Origin: Girardinichthys multiradiatus | Taxonomy: Eukaryota > Chordata > Actinopteri > Cyprinodontiformes > Goodeidae | Assembly (NCBI RefSeq): GCF_021462225.1 | Contig: NC_061794.1 | Coordinates: 39,556,914-39,620,913 of the forward strand | Length of the DNA stretch: 64,000 nucleotides | Direction of reading: 5' to 3' | Shown here: positions 22,414 to 33,874 of the stretch, piece by piece | Position numbering within the stretch: the first letter of the stretch is position 1 | Layout of the letters: each line of letters opens with the position of its first letter | Notes under the pieces: model-generated | What the model was told of the DNA's origin: nothing | What the model saw: the letters and a program-made list of their open reading frames with translations, nothing else | Database searches by the model: none | Made by a program: the position numbers and the translations under genes

Positions 22414-25400
22414 TTAAAACAACAGAGTGTCCATAAAGATCTTTTCTACCATCGGAGGCTGGGGAACAAGATTTGACAATTTAAGGTAAAAGATGCGCTG
22501 GCGGCCTTGCGTGCTCAGAGTCCTGAGGTCAGGCAACTTCCCAAGGAGTCTGGACAAGTAATTAGATGGTAAGGACTCAGAACCACAGCCAGACATGTGG
22601 TTTTTCAGGCAGGTGATGAGCTGATTCTGAAAGTCCTCCACACGTTTGGGCTCCTTCAGACCATGACGATCTGCAATTCAAAACAGTACGACATGCTGAG
22701 CTTTGTTTTTCGCACTTTTACAAACACAACTATTCTTTAGACTTTATGTTTCTTGCTGTACCATCACTACACTATTTCCAGTTCCTTACAAAAGTACCTA
22801 AAACCCTTTTTTGTCATATTACAGCCACTAACTTCAATATACATTTTAATGGGATTTTATTTGATAGACCAACACAGTAATACATAAAGTGACACAAGGT
22901 TTCATTTTTTCTACAAATAAAAATCAAAAATGAGTGACAGAACCGCATTTTGCTGCAATTACAACTGCAGGTCTCCCCGTGCATGCGTGGGTTCTCACCG
23001 GGTACTCCGGCTTCTTCCCACAGTCCAAAGACATGCCTGTTAGGTTAATTGGTCTCTCTAAATTGCCCTTCAGTGTATGAATGAGTGTTTGCATGGTTGT
23101 TTGAGTGTTGCCCTGCGATGGACTGGCGACCTGTCCAGGGTGTACCCTGCCTCTCGCCCATAGACTGCTGGAGATAGGCACCAGCTCCCCCGCGACCCAC
23201 TATGAAATAAGCGGTAGAAAATGACTGACTGACTGATTGACAACTGCAGGTCTTTTGGGGTGTGACTCTACAAGCTTTGCACATCTAGACAGTGAAATTC
23301 CTGCCCATTACTCTTTGCAACATAACTCATGCTCAGTCAGACTGGATGGAGAGTGTCTGTGTACATCATTTTTTAAGTCTTGCCATTGTTTCTCAATTAG
23401 ATTTAGGTCTGAAATTTACTGGGCCACAGATCTAAACTACATGGCTTGTGGCACACTCTAAACAGGATTTGTTATGGCTTATTTTGAAAAACTGTTTTCT
23501 TTTTGCCACTCTTCCATAAAGGCCATATTTGCTGAGTGCACAACTGACAGTTCTCTTTGGACGGATATATCCACCCGAGCTGTGGATTTCTGCACCTCCT
23601 CCTGAGTTACCATGGGTGTCTTGGATGCTTCTCTGATTAATGCTCTTCTTGTCGGTTTATGTAGATCTTATAATGGAAGGTTTGCAGTTCTGCTACAATC
23701 TACATTTTTTCAGATGATCAGAACCTGGGATATTACTTTATAACCTAACTCTGCTATAAACATCTCCAGAACTTTTCCTTGACGTTTCTGTCATGTTCCT
23801 TGGTCTTCATTATGCTGTTTGTTTTCTTGTTTTCTCTAACAAACCTCTGAGGCCTTCACAGAACAGCTGTACCTATACTAGGATATACAAGTGGACTCTA
23901 TTTACTAATTAGGTGACTTCTAACCAACTGATGATGTATGACACACTTTTTAAGTCTACTTTGTGATTGTCTATCACATAAATTCCCACAAAAATATGTC
24001 AAAGATTGTGTTTGTGAACTGATAAAATGCACAGATGCACTGGAAACCTTCCCACCCTCTCCTTGGGTCACCATGTTAACCTTCACTCTGACAGGGTGCG
24101 ATATATGACATTGTGTCATAAATTAGCCTATGTTACTCTTTGCCATGCACCTGTTCTTCCAGTCTTACGTTACACAAATATAATAAAACTTGAAGGAGAT
24201 TTGCTGTGTGTATTCTTGCCTCTGCTGTCATTGCTATTTAAACTAAAATGGAGGTCAGAATGTTAAGCTTACCAGTGATTATAACCAAGGCACTGAGGCA
24301 GGCGAAGTATTCATCGTCCAGCTTCATGCAGTGAAGACTTTGAGAAAACTCCAGGATGGAGATGATCCATTCCCCGAAGCTTCGAACACACTGCGTTTTG
24401 TGAAGTACAGTGCCGTCGCAGAAAATTAGTTCCCCTGTTTCAGGGTTTGACCTTTAAAAAAAAAGGTTGACGATATATATATTTTTTAATGTCTTAGAGT
24501 AAATTTAATGCCTAAATGTCCCAAAAACAAACAACAACAATAATAATAATAATAATAATTGGGAGTTGTAGTTACCGATATGCAAGACGCAGAATGAAGA
24601 GTTCAATAAATGCACATTCCAACAGAAGTTCCTGATCCTCAAGACAGAAATCAGAGAAACCAGGGATATCCTTCGCCCACTTCCTTATGGCCTCGAAAGA
24701 CGCTGTGAGCAGGTCATAGAATTGTTTGACATAAATGACATCTTCCTTCTGGTCCGTGCTGAATTTCTGGTCATCATACTGAAAAGAAATAAAGAAAAAA
24801 CAGATGTTAGGTCTCAGGCTCTGGTCAAACTGCACCGTACGAACTCAAAAATGTAGAAAAGACTGTGTTCATTCTCACCTTAGTATAATCTAAAGCCCCG
24901 ATTCTGGGGTTTGACTCTGTTTGGGCCCTAACAAGGGAACCGATCATGTCCACTGGGGACACAGGGGCTGGCATGTCCTGAACCACTTTAGGCTTTGAAG
25001 GTAGACGACCTCTACGCCCTTTCAGGCTGTCTGTTCTCACAACTGTAAGGAAAGAAAAAAATCAGGTTCACTTTGTTTCTATTGTTTACCAAGAACAGTG
25101 CATGCTAAGTACACATAATGTTGTACTTTAGCATATTTAGTTGTAATTATGGTACTTATGGATGCACCATGATTTTGTTTTATTTAACAAAACCCACTAA
25201 CATGCTTTTCATGTAACTGTTGAAAAACACTTTAATGTATCAGGAGGACTTCTAAAGGTTTTAAAAGTCCTTCCAGTAAAAAGCCTAATTTGACCAGACA
25301 CACAGATACTGTTCACCATGTCCAGCTTCTCCTAACAGTTGAGACTTGATCTGAACACCTGATGCAATTCCCAAAAATATAAATTTGTTAAAAGTGGCAA

Positions 25401-26862
25401 AATTCCCCAAAAATCTCATTTCAGGCATGACAAATAAGCAAAAAGACCTTTAAAAATTTTAATGCATGATGCAAATGCACTAAAGAAACTTTTATAACAC
25501 GAAGTTCTTGCTTTAAATCAGCAAAGAAGATACATTTCTGCAGGGAATGAGGATGATGAGCCTTGATTAAGTCAGAATTAAATCAGACCGCAAGAAGGTT
25601 TTCCTGGATAAGCAGTTAATTTGAATTTAATAGTAAACCACCACAGTTTTGTAAGCAACATATTATCGGAGGTGGCAGGAAAAAGCTCATGTTAGGAGTT
25701 AGGAGAACTGAGAGGACTTTGTGGTATTACAAAGAGGAAATCCTCATGTTCAATGACAATGGGATTGTAACAAAATGGCAGCATAGTCATTTTATTTTCT
25801 CCAGTCATCTCTGGGCTGATCTCTAATAAGAAATTCCCAGAATTTCCTACATTTTACTCACCTTCCTTCACCATTCCTACAGCGAGGCACTTCTGGAAGC
25901 GGCAGAACTGGCACCGATTGCGTCTCTTCTTGTCCACCGGACAGTCTTTGTTGGCATTGCAAATGTATCTGGAGTTTTTCTGCACTGTGCGCTGTAAAAC
26001 AAGAGACAGAATTAGTGTGAACCTGTCCAGTAGAGTGGCACAGCAGTGTGTTTCTTCTTACAAGAACAGTTTCTACATGTATTTGTCAACTGTTTACCTT
26101 GAAAAAGCCTTTACATCCTTCACAGGTGCGAACCCCATAGTGCTGACAGGAGGCATGGTCTCCACACACAGCGCAATCACCCTCATTTCCACGTTTCAGC
26201 TTGGGCGATAAGCTTGTGTCCAGCTGTACGCTGCCATGAAGACTGAGTCCGTGCTCCCTCACAACAGACGGGAAGGTCAGTCCAGATTGAAGAGGATGAG
26301 CCAAAGCAAAAAGTTCCTGCTCTTGCAAAAGCGACGGACCAAAATGAGACACATCCTCCACAGGCCCAGAGCTGAATGGAAATAAAGTGGATGCATTTGG
26401 TCCTGAGATGTCCTTAGCCACCCAACATTCAGGACTGGCCGAATATGTTCCAAAGACCGAATCCCAGTTTGAGGCCTGCTGGCCCTGAAATCCAGGCGTT
26501 GAAGGGGACGAGGCTGCTGCAGGGCTGCCATAATAATCCGACCCACTGGGAGACATGGCTTCACCCGGGTAGTTCAGCATAAGTGGCCCTGGGTAGCAGC
26601 CGTAAATCTGAAGCTCCTCCATGTTGTAATGTCCCTCCTGGTCAGAGGGAGAAGTTACCTGGGCAGGTGCTGTAGTGAACTGGCAGGAGTAGGCTTCATA
26701 GTCCTCAGCGGGTGTGCGCAGCAAGCCATTGGCAATTGGCAGAGAAGAGGCTGAGAGGTTGCTCATGTCCAGCCAAGGGGTAAGGTCTGCACTCTGAGAC
26801 TCCAAGCTGCTCATGTTGTTCTCATAGAACTGGGATCCATGCTGGGGATGTGTGCAAGTCAT
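22414..26862 (-). CDS. nr4a1: Nuclear receptor subfamily 4 group A member 1 (Nur77), complete
   Basis: Coding exons 26862-26098, 25991-25862, 25042-24879, 24778-24576, 24451-24273 and 22670-22414 join in phase to 565 codons plus TAA (human 598). A non-coding first exon ends at 28617 (CAG|GTAAGA). Residues 1-225 are a Ser/Pro/Tyr-rich transactivation domain with IYGCYPGPL and SGSDYYGSP, which are NR4A1-specific. The DNA-binding domain starts at C230 ([10 protein letters not shown]), has P-box CEGCKG split by intron 2, and the second finger [19 protein letters not shown]. The A-box [14 protein letters not shown] follows. The ligand-binding domain spans exons 4-6 and ends in helix 12, KIFMDTLLF (mammals end TLPF). 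NR4A1 is a ligand-independent immediate-early transcription factor that binds the NGFI-B response element. Introns 1 and 6 hold Tc1 relics; intron 6 also holds a SINE. Confidence 0.96.
22770..23950 (-). mobile_element. Older-family Tc1 relic in nr4a1 intron 6
   Basis: The left end resembles the family terminus (CTTACAAAAGTACC, then TTTTGTCATATTACAGCC). Antisense transposase sequence continues from 23254 to about 23900, including TTGCCACTCTTCCATAAAGG and the end region CTCTGAGGCCTTCACAGAAC. It is decayed throughout and carries a SINE insertion at 22975-23239. Confidence 0.8.
22975..23239 (+). mobile_element. 5'-truncated SINE with 14-bp target duplication
   Basis: The body GTGGGTTCTCACCGGGTACT, GGTCTCTCTAAATTGCCC, GCCCTGCGATGGACTGGCG ends in a (GACT)n tail. 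It is bounded by a perfect 14-base duplication, ACAACTGCAGGTCT (22961-22974 and 23240-23253). The tRNA-like head seen in the 60-kb copy is missing. Confidence 0.88.
24531..24559. repeat. CAA/TAA microsatellite beside an nr4a1 donor site
   Basis: Three CAA units are followed by about seven TAA units. The run ends only 16 bases before the intron 5 donor of nr4a1 (24575-24574 on the coding strand), so it lies just inside the intron. Confidence 0.85.
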
Positions 26863-26959
26863 GGCTGCAAAATTGTAAAACATGTAAAACTGTTAATGAA
26901 GTTAAAAATCTATACTAGTAGTTCTTAAAAGTCCTCTAAACTGTAGTCAGATAATCTTC

Positions 26960-28042
26960 TCCAGCCCCTTGCAAAACTATTCATTCAGCTTGAACTTCTA
27001 CACTTTGTCATGTTACAACCAAATGCTTCAGTGTATTTGATTGGGATTTTATGTGATGGCTCAAACACAAAGTAGTGCTTAATTGGTGGAAGGAAAATAA
27101 TGGCTTTCAAAGTTTAAAGTTTAAAAGTGAAAAAAATATGATAAATGCTTTTTGTTGTACTTTTGCATTTACTGTTCTTGTAGAACCCTCTTTTGCAGCA
27201 GTTACAGCTCCTGGTGTTTTGAGATGTGTCTGTTTGTTGATCTAGTGACTGACGTTTAGGCTCATTCATCTTTGCAAAGTAGCTCAAGCTCAGTCAGACT
27301 AGATGGAGAGCACCGGTAAACATAACTTTTCAAGTTTTGCCATAATTACATTTAGTTGAAGACTTTGACTAGACCATTCTAACAGAAGAATATGTTTGGA
27401 TCTAAACCCTTCCATTGTTGCCCTGACAGTATGTTTAAAGTTATCCAGCTGTAAGGTAAACTTCCACCCCAGAGTCAAGTCTTATGCACACTTGCATGGC
27501 ACACTTTTCAGATTTTACTTATCATTTTTCTTCCAATTCCCAATTATATGCTCCACTCTGTGTTGGTCTGTCACATACAATCTATCCCCATATTGAACCA
27601 TGGCAATGGCAGCATCATGATGTGGGGATACTTTTCTTAATTAGAGACAGAATAGCTGGTCATCGTTTATTGGAAATGCAATCATATGTGTTATGACAGA
27701 AAAATGTATGTTTACATGTGCTCTTTATCTAATTTAATTGTGCTTTTTGGCAAAAAAGATAATAATAATGTGCAACAATTATAGTCTCCAACTCTTCAAA
27801 GCTAGTGGAGGCATAACAAAAAGGACTTTCGGGTGTGATACCAGTGAAACAGTGGTACAACGAAGTATTGACAAAGCATAGTTAACTAAAATATTTTAAA
27901 AACCATGGACCCTTTTCTTGCACTTTACAATTATTCACTACTTTGTGTTGATTATCACATAAAATCCAAATAAAAGGAACTGAAGGTCGCAGTGGCAATG
28001 AGACAAAATGTTAATAAATACTTTTGTAAGGCACTGTATATG
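26960..28042 (-). mobile_element. Older-family Tc1 relic in nr4a1 intron 1
   Basis: Family-like ends are present (CAGCCCCTTGCAAAACTATT at 26963 and TTTTGTAAGGCACTGTA at 28022-28038). The interior is antisense transposase up to about 27480, then a plus-oriented scrap with GCAGCATCATGATGTGGGGA (27609) and a subterminal stretch with TTTGTGTTGATTATCACATA. It is decayed, deleted and partly inverted. Confidence 0.75.
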
Positions 28043-28616
28043 TGGAAATAATAATATATTTTCAATTTGTGCAATATTTTTTTCAAAGTTCATTGTGTTT
28101 AGACACAAATCAAGCCATGTCAACACAAATCCTATAAAACCGTTCGACCAAAGAAAACTTCAGACTAATTAAGAGTTCCCTATGATTAGTAATAGGTTTA
28201 TTTTTATGTTAATAAAGTCGTTTCAGTGAATGAAGCATATTCTCTGTTTGGTGACCCTAAAAACCTAGAACGTTTACTGCTGGTCATGGTAACAGTCACG
28301 TAATCATTTACTAAATGTAAAAATCACCGCAAGGTGCAAGGAGGTTGAATTTAAAGGCAGGGGCACAGAGCAACACACAACACATGAACACCAAGTTGGC
28401 TCAACACAAACTTTATACATTGACATATTTAACGCAAAAACACACCGCAACTAGCGGTTATTTTCAGTTTTAATTATCTCCAATACAAGCTGCTTTTCTT
28501 TCCGGAGCAAAAAGAAATCTGCAGCAAAGCGCCACAACGCGGCAGCCAACCACAAATTAATGCTTATTCTTTGCGCATTAATGTTTATGAGAACCAATGT
28601 AAAAACAGTTTCTTAC

Positions 28617-28700
28617 CTGCCTGGTCCGAACGAGTGTTCAAAACCGTCTACAAGCGTCCATGTGTCATCTCGAGCGTATCCCAGCAGAGCGGCAGTCCCT
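28617..28700 (-). other. nr4a1: nr4a1 non-coding first exon
   Basis: On the minus strand, downstream of the TATA-like box, the sequence runs to GGACCAGGCAG followed by a consensus donor GTAAGA at 28616-28611. It splices over a 1.75-kb intron to the acceptor TTTTGCAG before 26864, two bases ahead of the ATG. The transcription start (about 28700) is estimated from the TATA position only. Confidence 0.7.
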
Positions 28701-28719
28701 GCGCCCCGCTCCGAGCTGC

Positions 28720-28880
28720 GCTCTTATACTTTACTTCAGTGTCTCCATGACGCCACTGAGAGGTTTCCACGCTAGCGTGCGCGGTGGGCGGGGAGGTTTC
28801 CAACCCGCAGCCAATCAGAGCGCTAGATAGACAGAATAGCTGCCTGGTGACGCACTACGGGATTCCGTTGACGCGCATTC
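28720..28880 (-). promoter_or_regulatory. nr4a1: nr4a1 promoter with TATA, CCAAT and CRE/AP-1-like sites
   Basis: Reading the minus strand: a TATAAG box at 28729-28723; GGCGTCA at 28754-28748; an inverted CCAAT box at 28815-28811; TGCGTCA at 28854-28848; and CGCGTCA at 28875-28869. Mammalian Nur77 promoters carry several TGCGTCA-type CRE/AP-1-like elements that drive immediate-early induction, so these matches fit the known regulation. The region is CpG-rich compared with its surroundings. Confidence 0.75.
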
Positions 28881-28889
28881 AGCGAAGAA

Positions 28890-29865
28890 CCGCAGCATTG
28901 TCCTCCAGACCGGGACCCAGAGACAGATAAAGCCCAGTAAATCTGAATTAAGACGTTTCCTGCTGCAGGTAGATGATGGCAGCCTGCATATAACTTTTTC
29001 TAACTGAGCAAATCTTTAGTTTTTCTTTCCTTTTCTTGAATGTTGTGATACTTCTGAACTGGAAACAAAAGGGGAAATGGTTTCATTATTTATAAACAGG
29101 AAGTCTCTGGTATTTCTTTCAATTCTTAGAGATTTTTAAGGAGGAAATACCTCGAAATGCCACATACTGGTGTAAATTGACAAAAAGCATACTGAAATTT
29201 TAACATCTTAATTATTTCCTATTTTTCTGTGGTCAAAACTTAATAACATTCACTGAAATGAATGCAATAAAGTCAATAGAATATAATTAAAACAAATCAG
29301 TTAATAGTTCCACAAGGTGCTGAGCTAGTTTGTGTACCTTAAGATGCAGTTCATCTTACCATGTATTACTCAGTTGTGTATTTATAGCCTTGCAAAGAGC
29401 AATAGACTTGAGTTTCAGACAGGAATACAATGCCGGTCCTTGAATTCCATGTGCCAACATGGCAGACAAGTTAGTGAAATATAACATTAAATGTATTAAA
29501 TAACACTTTATCCCATGACACATCAAATCAAGGTTGGTAATGATATGGTGTCTGATCTTAAAATCAAACTGTATTCATTTTGTGCTTAAATGTTTGCCAT
29601 CAAACAACAAGTTTGGACCCATGTTGAGAATAGTGATGGCCAATTTTGCAATCTGAATCTTTGCAATCAACTTTGACAAGTATTTGTGTTATTCACATTA
29701 GAACACATTATTTAAAAAATGTGTGATGATCTGTAGTTGTTTATTTGCTGTTTTGCTATAAAAAAGCAAAAAATATATTTTAGCTCTGTCAATATTATAA
29801 TAAATTATATAGTGTTTAAAAAATATCCAAGTAATTGTTGAACTGTTGTCTTAGGTATAAGGTTC
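28890..29865. other. AT-rich intergenic stretch upstream of nr4a1
   Basis: I see no gene, RNA or recognisable repeat ends beyond scattered AT-rich runs. Distal nr4a1 regulatory elements could lie here, but nothing in the sequence identifies them. Confidence 0.45.
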
Positions 29866-29867
29866 AT

Positions 29868-30150
29868 CAGATGTGTAAAGCTGGAGAGACATGAAAAGAC
29901 TTGCAGCTGTAATTGCAATAAAATATGCTTGTAAATACTATTGACCCATAGGGAACTGAATACAAATACACCACAAACATTCCTTATATTTTATTTGTAA
30001 AAGATTTTGAAAACCACATGTAATATTTCCTCCACTTCAACATTTTCCACTGCACATAGTTGGTCAGTCACATAAAATTCCAATAAAATACATGTTTGTG
30101 GTTGAAAAAGTTCAAGGTGTAGGAGTACTTTTGCAAGATACTGTACAAAT
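29868..30150 (+). mobile_element. 3' end of an older-family Tc1 element
   Basis: The C-terminal coding remnant AAAAGACTTGCAGCTGTAAT is followed by the subterminal block TTTATTTGTAAAAGATTTTG, TCACATAAAATTCCAATAAA and the terminus TACTTTTGCAAGATACTGTA. The 5' part of the element is missing. Confidence 0.75.
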
Positions 30151-30154
30151 ACAT

Positions 30155-31225
30155 GCATAAACATCAATATTTAACTTATAAAATGTGATTCCAAGAATAA
30201 GAAATTATAAAAAATAATGGACAATTAATGTGTTTGTGTGTCCTCATGCTGTCAAATTCACCCAAAGTAACCAGGGTTTTTATGATGATCATAAGCCTTA
30301 AGACAAAATTTTGAATATAAATCTTTTTACCAGTTTGAACTGGAAAGTGATCTCCAGACCCTTGATCTGTTTTCTTTCACTTTGGGGGTGCTAGCAGCAC
30401 AGTAACCAATTTTACTCTTTTTTTAATCTGTATCATGAGACACTTGCCGCTGTTTGTGTTAATTGGATCCTTTCCTCGATGGACCTCTGGGCACATTTTC
30501 AACCAATTATTTTCAGGTTGTCGCCAGTACAATAACATTTGGTAGTCTGTTGAATTTATGTAGGTTTTAATGTCTATCTAAAGAGGTTTTGGAATTATAT
30601 AATGTAGCAGCAATTGATCTCGTACTTACCTATCATGTATTGCCATAAATACAATGCCATTTCTCGGTGCACCACCTCCTCCAAACATTACATAAGGTTC
30701 CCTAAAGGCTGGAAGTGTAATTAAAAATCTTTCCAAATCATTAGGACAACAGTGAGAAGCTCCACAGAGAAGCTCTGCTTTGTAATGTATGCAACATGAG
30801 ATGGGAGGGCTCCAAAGAAAGTGATTTTAACCAAAGCATTTACCAAACCCTGTCAGCTCTACAAGATGAAAAAAAAAAACTACAGTTGAAGTCTGATCCT
30901 TTGTAGCTTACATGCAGATGTAAATGAAGCAGAGAAGATGCTATTTGCTGTGCTTTGCATGTATTTTCCAGAATTCCACATCCAATTTATACTTATGATT
31001 GCCATTTATTAATTTAGATGTTTCCAATCCCCGGAGAACATTCTAATTCAATTTATAGCTTTCATTTGTTAATTTTAGAAAACACAAACTCGTGTTTTTC
31101 CAGAGCAGAACAATGAGGCTTCAACAGTTCACCAGAGGTCTTAAATGGCACATGGGCTGCAAAGATAATTTTTAAGGATGACCAAGCTGTTATAGGTTTA
31201 CAGTTTAACTCAGTGCCTCAATAGG
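30155..31225. other. Intergenic stretch with no recognised feature
   Basis: AT-rich sequence with short open frames only. No domain, RNA gene or repeat terminus is recognised. Confidence 0.45.
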
Positions 31226-31229
31226 ATTT

Positions 31230-32033
31230 AAGTCCAGTTTTTGAACTTCAGTTTCAGAGGAGGACTTGCTGGTGTGCTTCACATCGTTGTTCTACAAAGC
31301 AAGTGTGTTTTAGGTAAAGGTCCCGAACTGGTGGCCAAACAGTCTCCTTAAAGATTTTCTGCTAGAGAGCAAAATTCATGTTTTAATCAGTTACCACAAG
31401 TCCTCCATGTTCTGAAGAAACAAAGCAGCCTCAGACCATCACACTACCAGCGCCGTGTTTGGTTGTAGGTATGATTTTCTTGTATTCAGGCCTTTGTGTT
31501 CTTTCTGGTCAGCAGAGGTTTTGGCCTTGGAACATTCCCATTGAGGTCATTTTCCAGTCTCTTTCTTATTGTCTGAGAAACGTAAGGCATGACATTCTTT
31601 AGATTTTGTTCTGGGTTTATTGTGTAGTTTATAGTCTGAAAGCCTTAGAAAAGGCTTCTGAAGCCTTTCTAGACTGATAGATCAATGACTTTCTTTCTCA
31701 TCACTTTTTGAATTTATTTGGGGTGGAGCATCTTCAAGCCTACTTTATGTTGTCAGTAAGGTCCTAGTTAAGTGATTTCTTGATTCTACAGGTTTGGCCG
31801 TAATCTAGTCTGGGTGTGATTAGTGAAATAATATTGCACGCCCCACTTTTCAGTTTTTTATTTGTTAAACAAGTTTGACTCATCCAATAAATTTCATTCC
31901 ACTTCACGATTGTGTCCCACTTGTTGATTCTTCCCAAAAAATTAGAATTTTATATTTTTATGTTTGAAGCCTGAAATGTGGCAAACTGTTGAAAAGTTCA
32001 AGGGGGGCCGAGTACTTTCGCAAGGCACTGTAC
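31230..32033 (-). mobile_element. Tc1 relic of a third family, with older-family terminus
   Basis: Antisense transposase remnants include GGACTTGCTGGTGTGCTTCA, CAGACCATCACACTACCAGC and TTCTAGACTGATAGATCAAT, which belong to a different Tc1 family from copies A-C. From about 31850 the sequence changes to the subterminal block of the older family and ends CGCAAGGCACTGTA. This is either a chimera of two relics or a divergent subfamily. Confidence 0.7.
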
Positions 32034-32141
32034 CTTTGCTCCCACTTGCTTCTTCTTTGCAAGAGGTCACTTGTATTCCTATAAGGGGTCTGCCACATGT
32101 GGAACGTTTGCTTGCAACTGGATATGTTGTGGGCATCTGTA

Positions 32142-33751
32142 CAGGTCCTTCTCAAAATATTAGCATATTGTGATAAAGTTAATTATTTTCCATAATGTCA
32201 TGATGAAAATTTAACATTCATATATTTTAGATTCATTGCACACTAACTGAAATATTTCAGGTCTTTTATTGTCTTAATACGGATGATTTTGGCATACAGC
32301 TCATGAAAACCCAAAATTCCTATCTCACAAAATTAGCATATCATTAAAAGGGTCTCTAAACGAGCTATGAACCTAATAATCTGAATCAACGTGTTAACTC
32401 TAAACACCTGCAAAAGATTCCTGAGGCCTTTAAGACTCCCAGCCTGGTTCATCACTCAAAACCCCAATCATGGGTAAGACTGCCGACCTGACTGCTGTCC
32501 AAAAGGCCACTATTGACACCCTCAAGCAAGAGGGTAAGACACAGAAAGAAATTTCTGAACGAATAGGCTGTTCCTAAAGTGCTGTATTAAGGCACCTCAG
32601 TGGGAAGTCTGTGGGAAGGAAAAAGTGTGGCAGAAAACGCTGCACAACGAGAAGAGGTGACCGGACCCTGAGGAAGATTGTGGAGAAGGGCCGATTCCAG
32701 ACCTTGGGGGACCTGCGGAAGCAGTGGACTGAGTCTGGAGTAAAAACATCCAGAGCCACCGTGCACAGGCGTGTGCAGGAAATGGGCTACAGGTGCCGCA
32801 TTTGCCAGGTCAAGCCACTTTTGAACCAGAAACAGCAGCAGAAGCGCCTGACCTGGGCTACAGAGAAGCAGCACTGGTCTGTTGCTCAGTGGTCCAAAGT
32901 ACTTTTTTCAGATGAAAGCAAATTCTGCATGTCATTCGGAAATCAAGGTGCCAGAGTCTGGAGGAAGACTGGGGAGAAGGAAATGCCAAAATGCCAGAAG
33001 TCCAGTGTCAAGTAACCACAGTCAGTGATGGTCTGGGGTGCCGTGTCAGCTGCTGGTGTTGGTCCACTGTGTTTTATCAAGGGCAGGGTCAATGCAGCTA
33101 GCTATCAGGAGATTTTGGAGCACTTCATGCTTCCATCTGCTGAAAAGCTTTATAGAGATGAAGATTTCATTTTTCAGCACGACCTGGCACCTGCTCACAG
33201 TGCCAAAACCACTGGTAAATGGTTTACTGACCATGGTATCACTGTGCTCAATTGGCCTGCCAACTCTCCTGACCTGAACCCCATAGAGAATCTGTGGGAT
33301 ATTGTGAAGAGAACGTTGAGAGACTCAAGACCCAACACTCTGGATGAGCTAAAGGCCGCTATCGAAGCATCCTGGGCCTCCATAAGACCTCAGCAGTGCC
33401 ACAGGCTGATTGCCTCCATGCCACGCCGCATTGAAGCAGTCATTTCTGCCAAAGGATTCCCGACCAAGTATTGAGTGCATAACTGTACATGATTATTTGA
33501 AGGTTGACGTTTTTTGTATTAAAAACACTTTTCTTTTATTGGTTGGATGAAATATGCTAATTTTGTGAGATAGGAATTTTGGGTTTTCATGAGCTGTATG
33601 CCAAAATCATCCGTATTAAGACAATAAAAGACCTGAAATATTTCAGTTAGTGTGCAATGAATCTAAAATATATGAATGTTAAATTTTCATCGTGACATTA
33701 TGGAAAATAATTAACTTTATCACAATATGCTAATATTTTGAGAAGGACCTA
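32142..33751 (+). mobile_element. Tc1-like element copy B, 1610 bp
   Basis: Same family as copies A and C. Inverted repeats are 32142-32341 and 33552-33751, with TA on both sides (32140-32141 and 33752-33753). The last base of the right repeat is A instead of G (ACCTATA instead of ACCTGTA). The transposase is broken by two stops. Confidence 0.93.
32470..33474 (+). pseudogene. Tc1 transposase of copy B, two nonsense codons
   Basis: The 335-codon frame matches copy C in length. Codon 36 (Gln in copy C) is TAA at 32575-32577 and codon 182 (Tyr in copy C) is TAA at 33013-33015. The first cuts within the DNA-binding domain and the second between the first and second catalytic aspartates. The rest is nearly identical to copy C, so inactivation looks recent. 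Confidence 0.92.
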
Positions 33752-33874
33752 TATGTACATATTTTTCCCAGACAGCTAGTCTGTGTACATGCTGGATGAA
33801 TAGAATAGAGAAGATGGAGAATGAGGTATGCGATCCCAAATCAGAATAATTCAGGAACTGTCATTCTTCCACAA

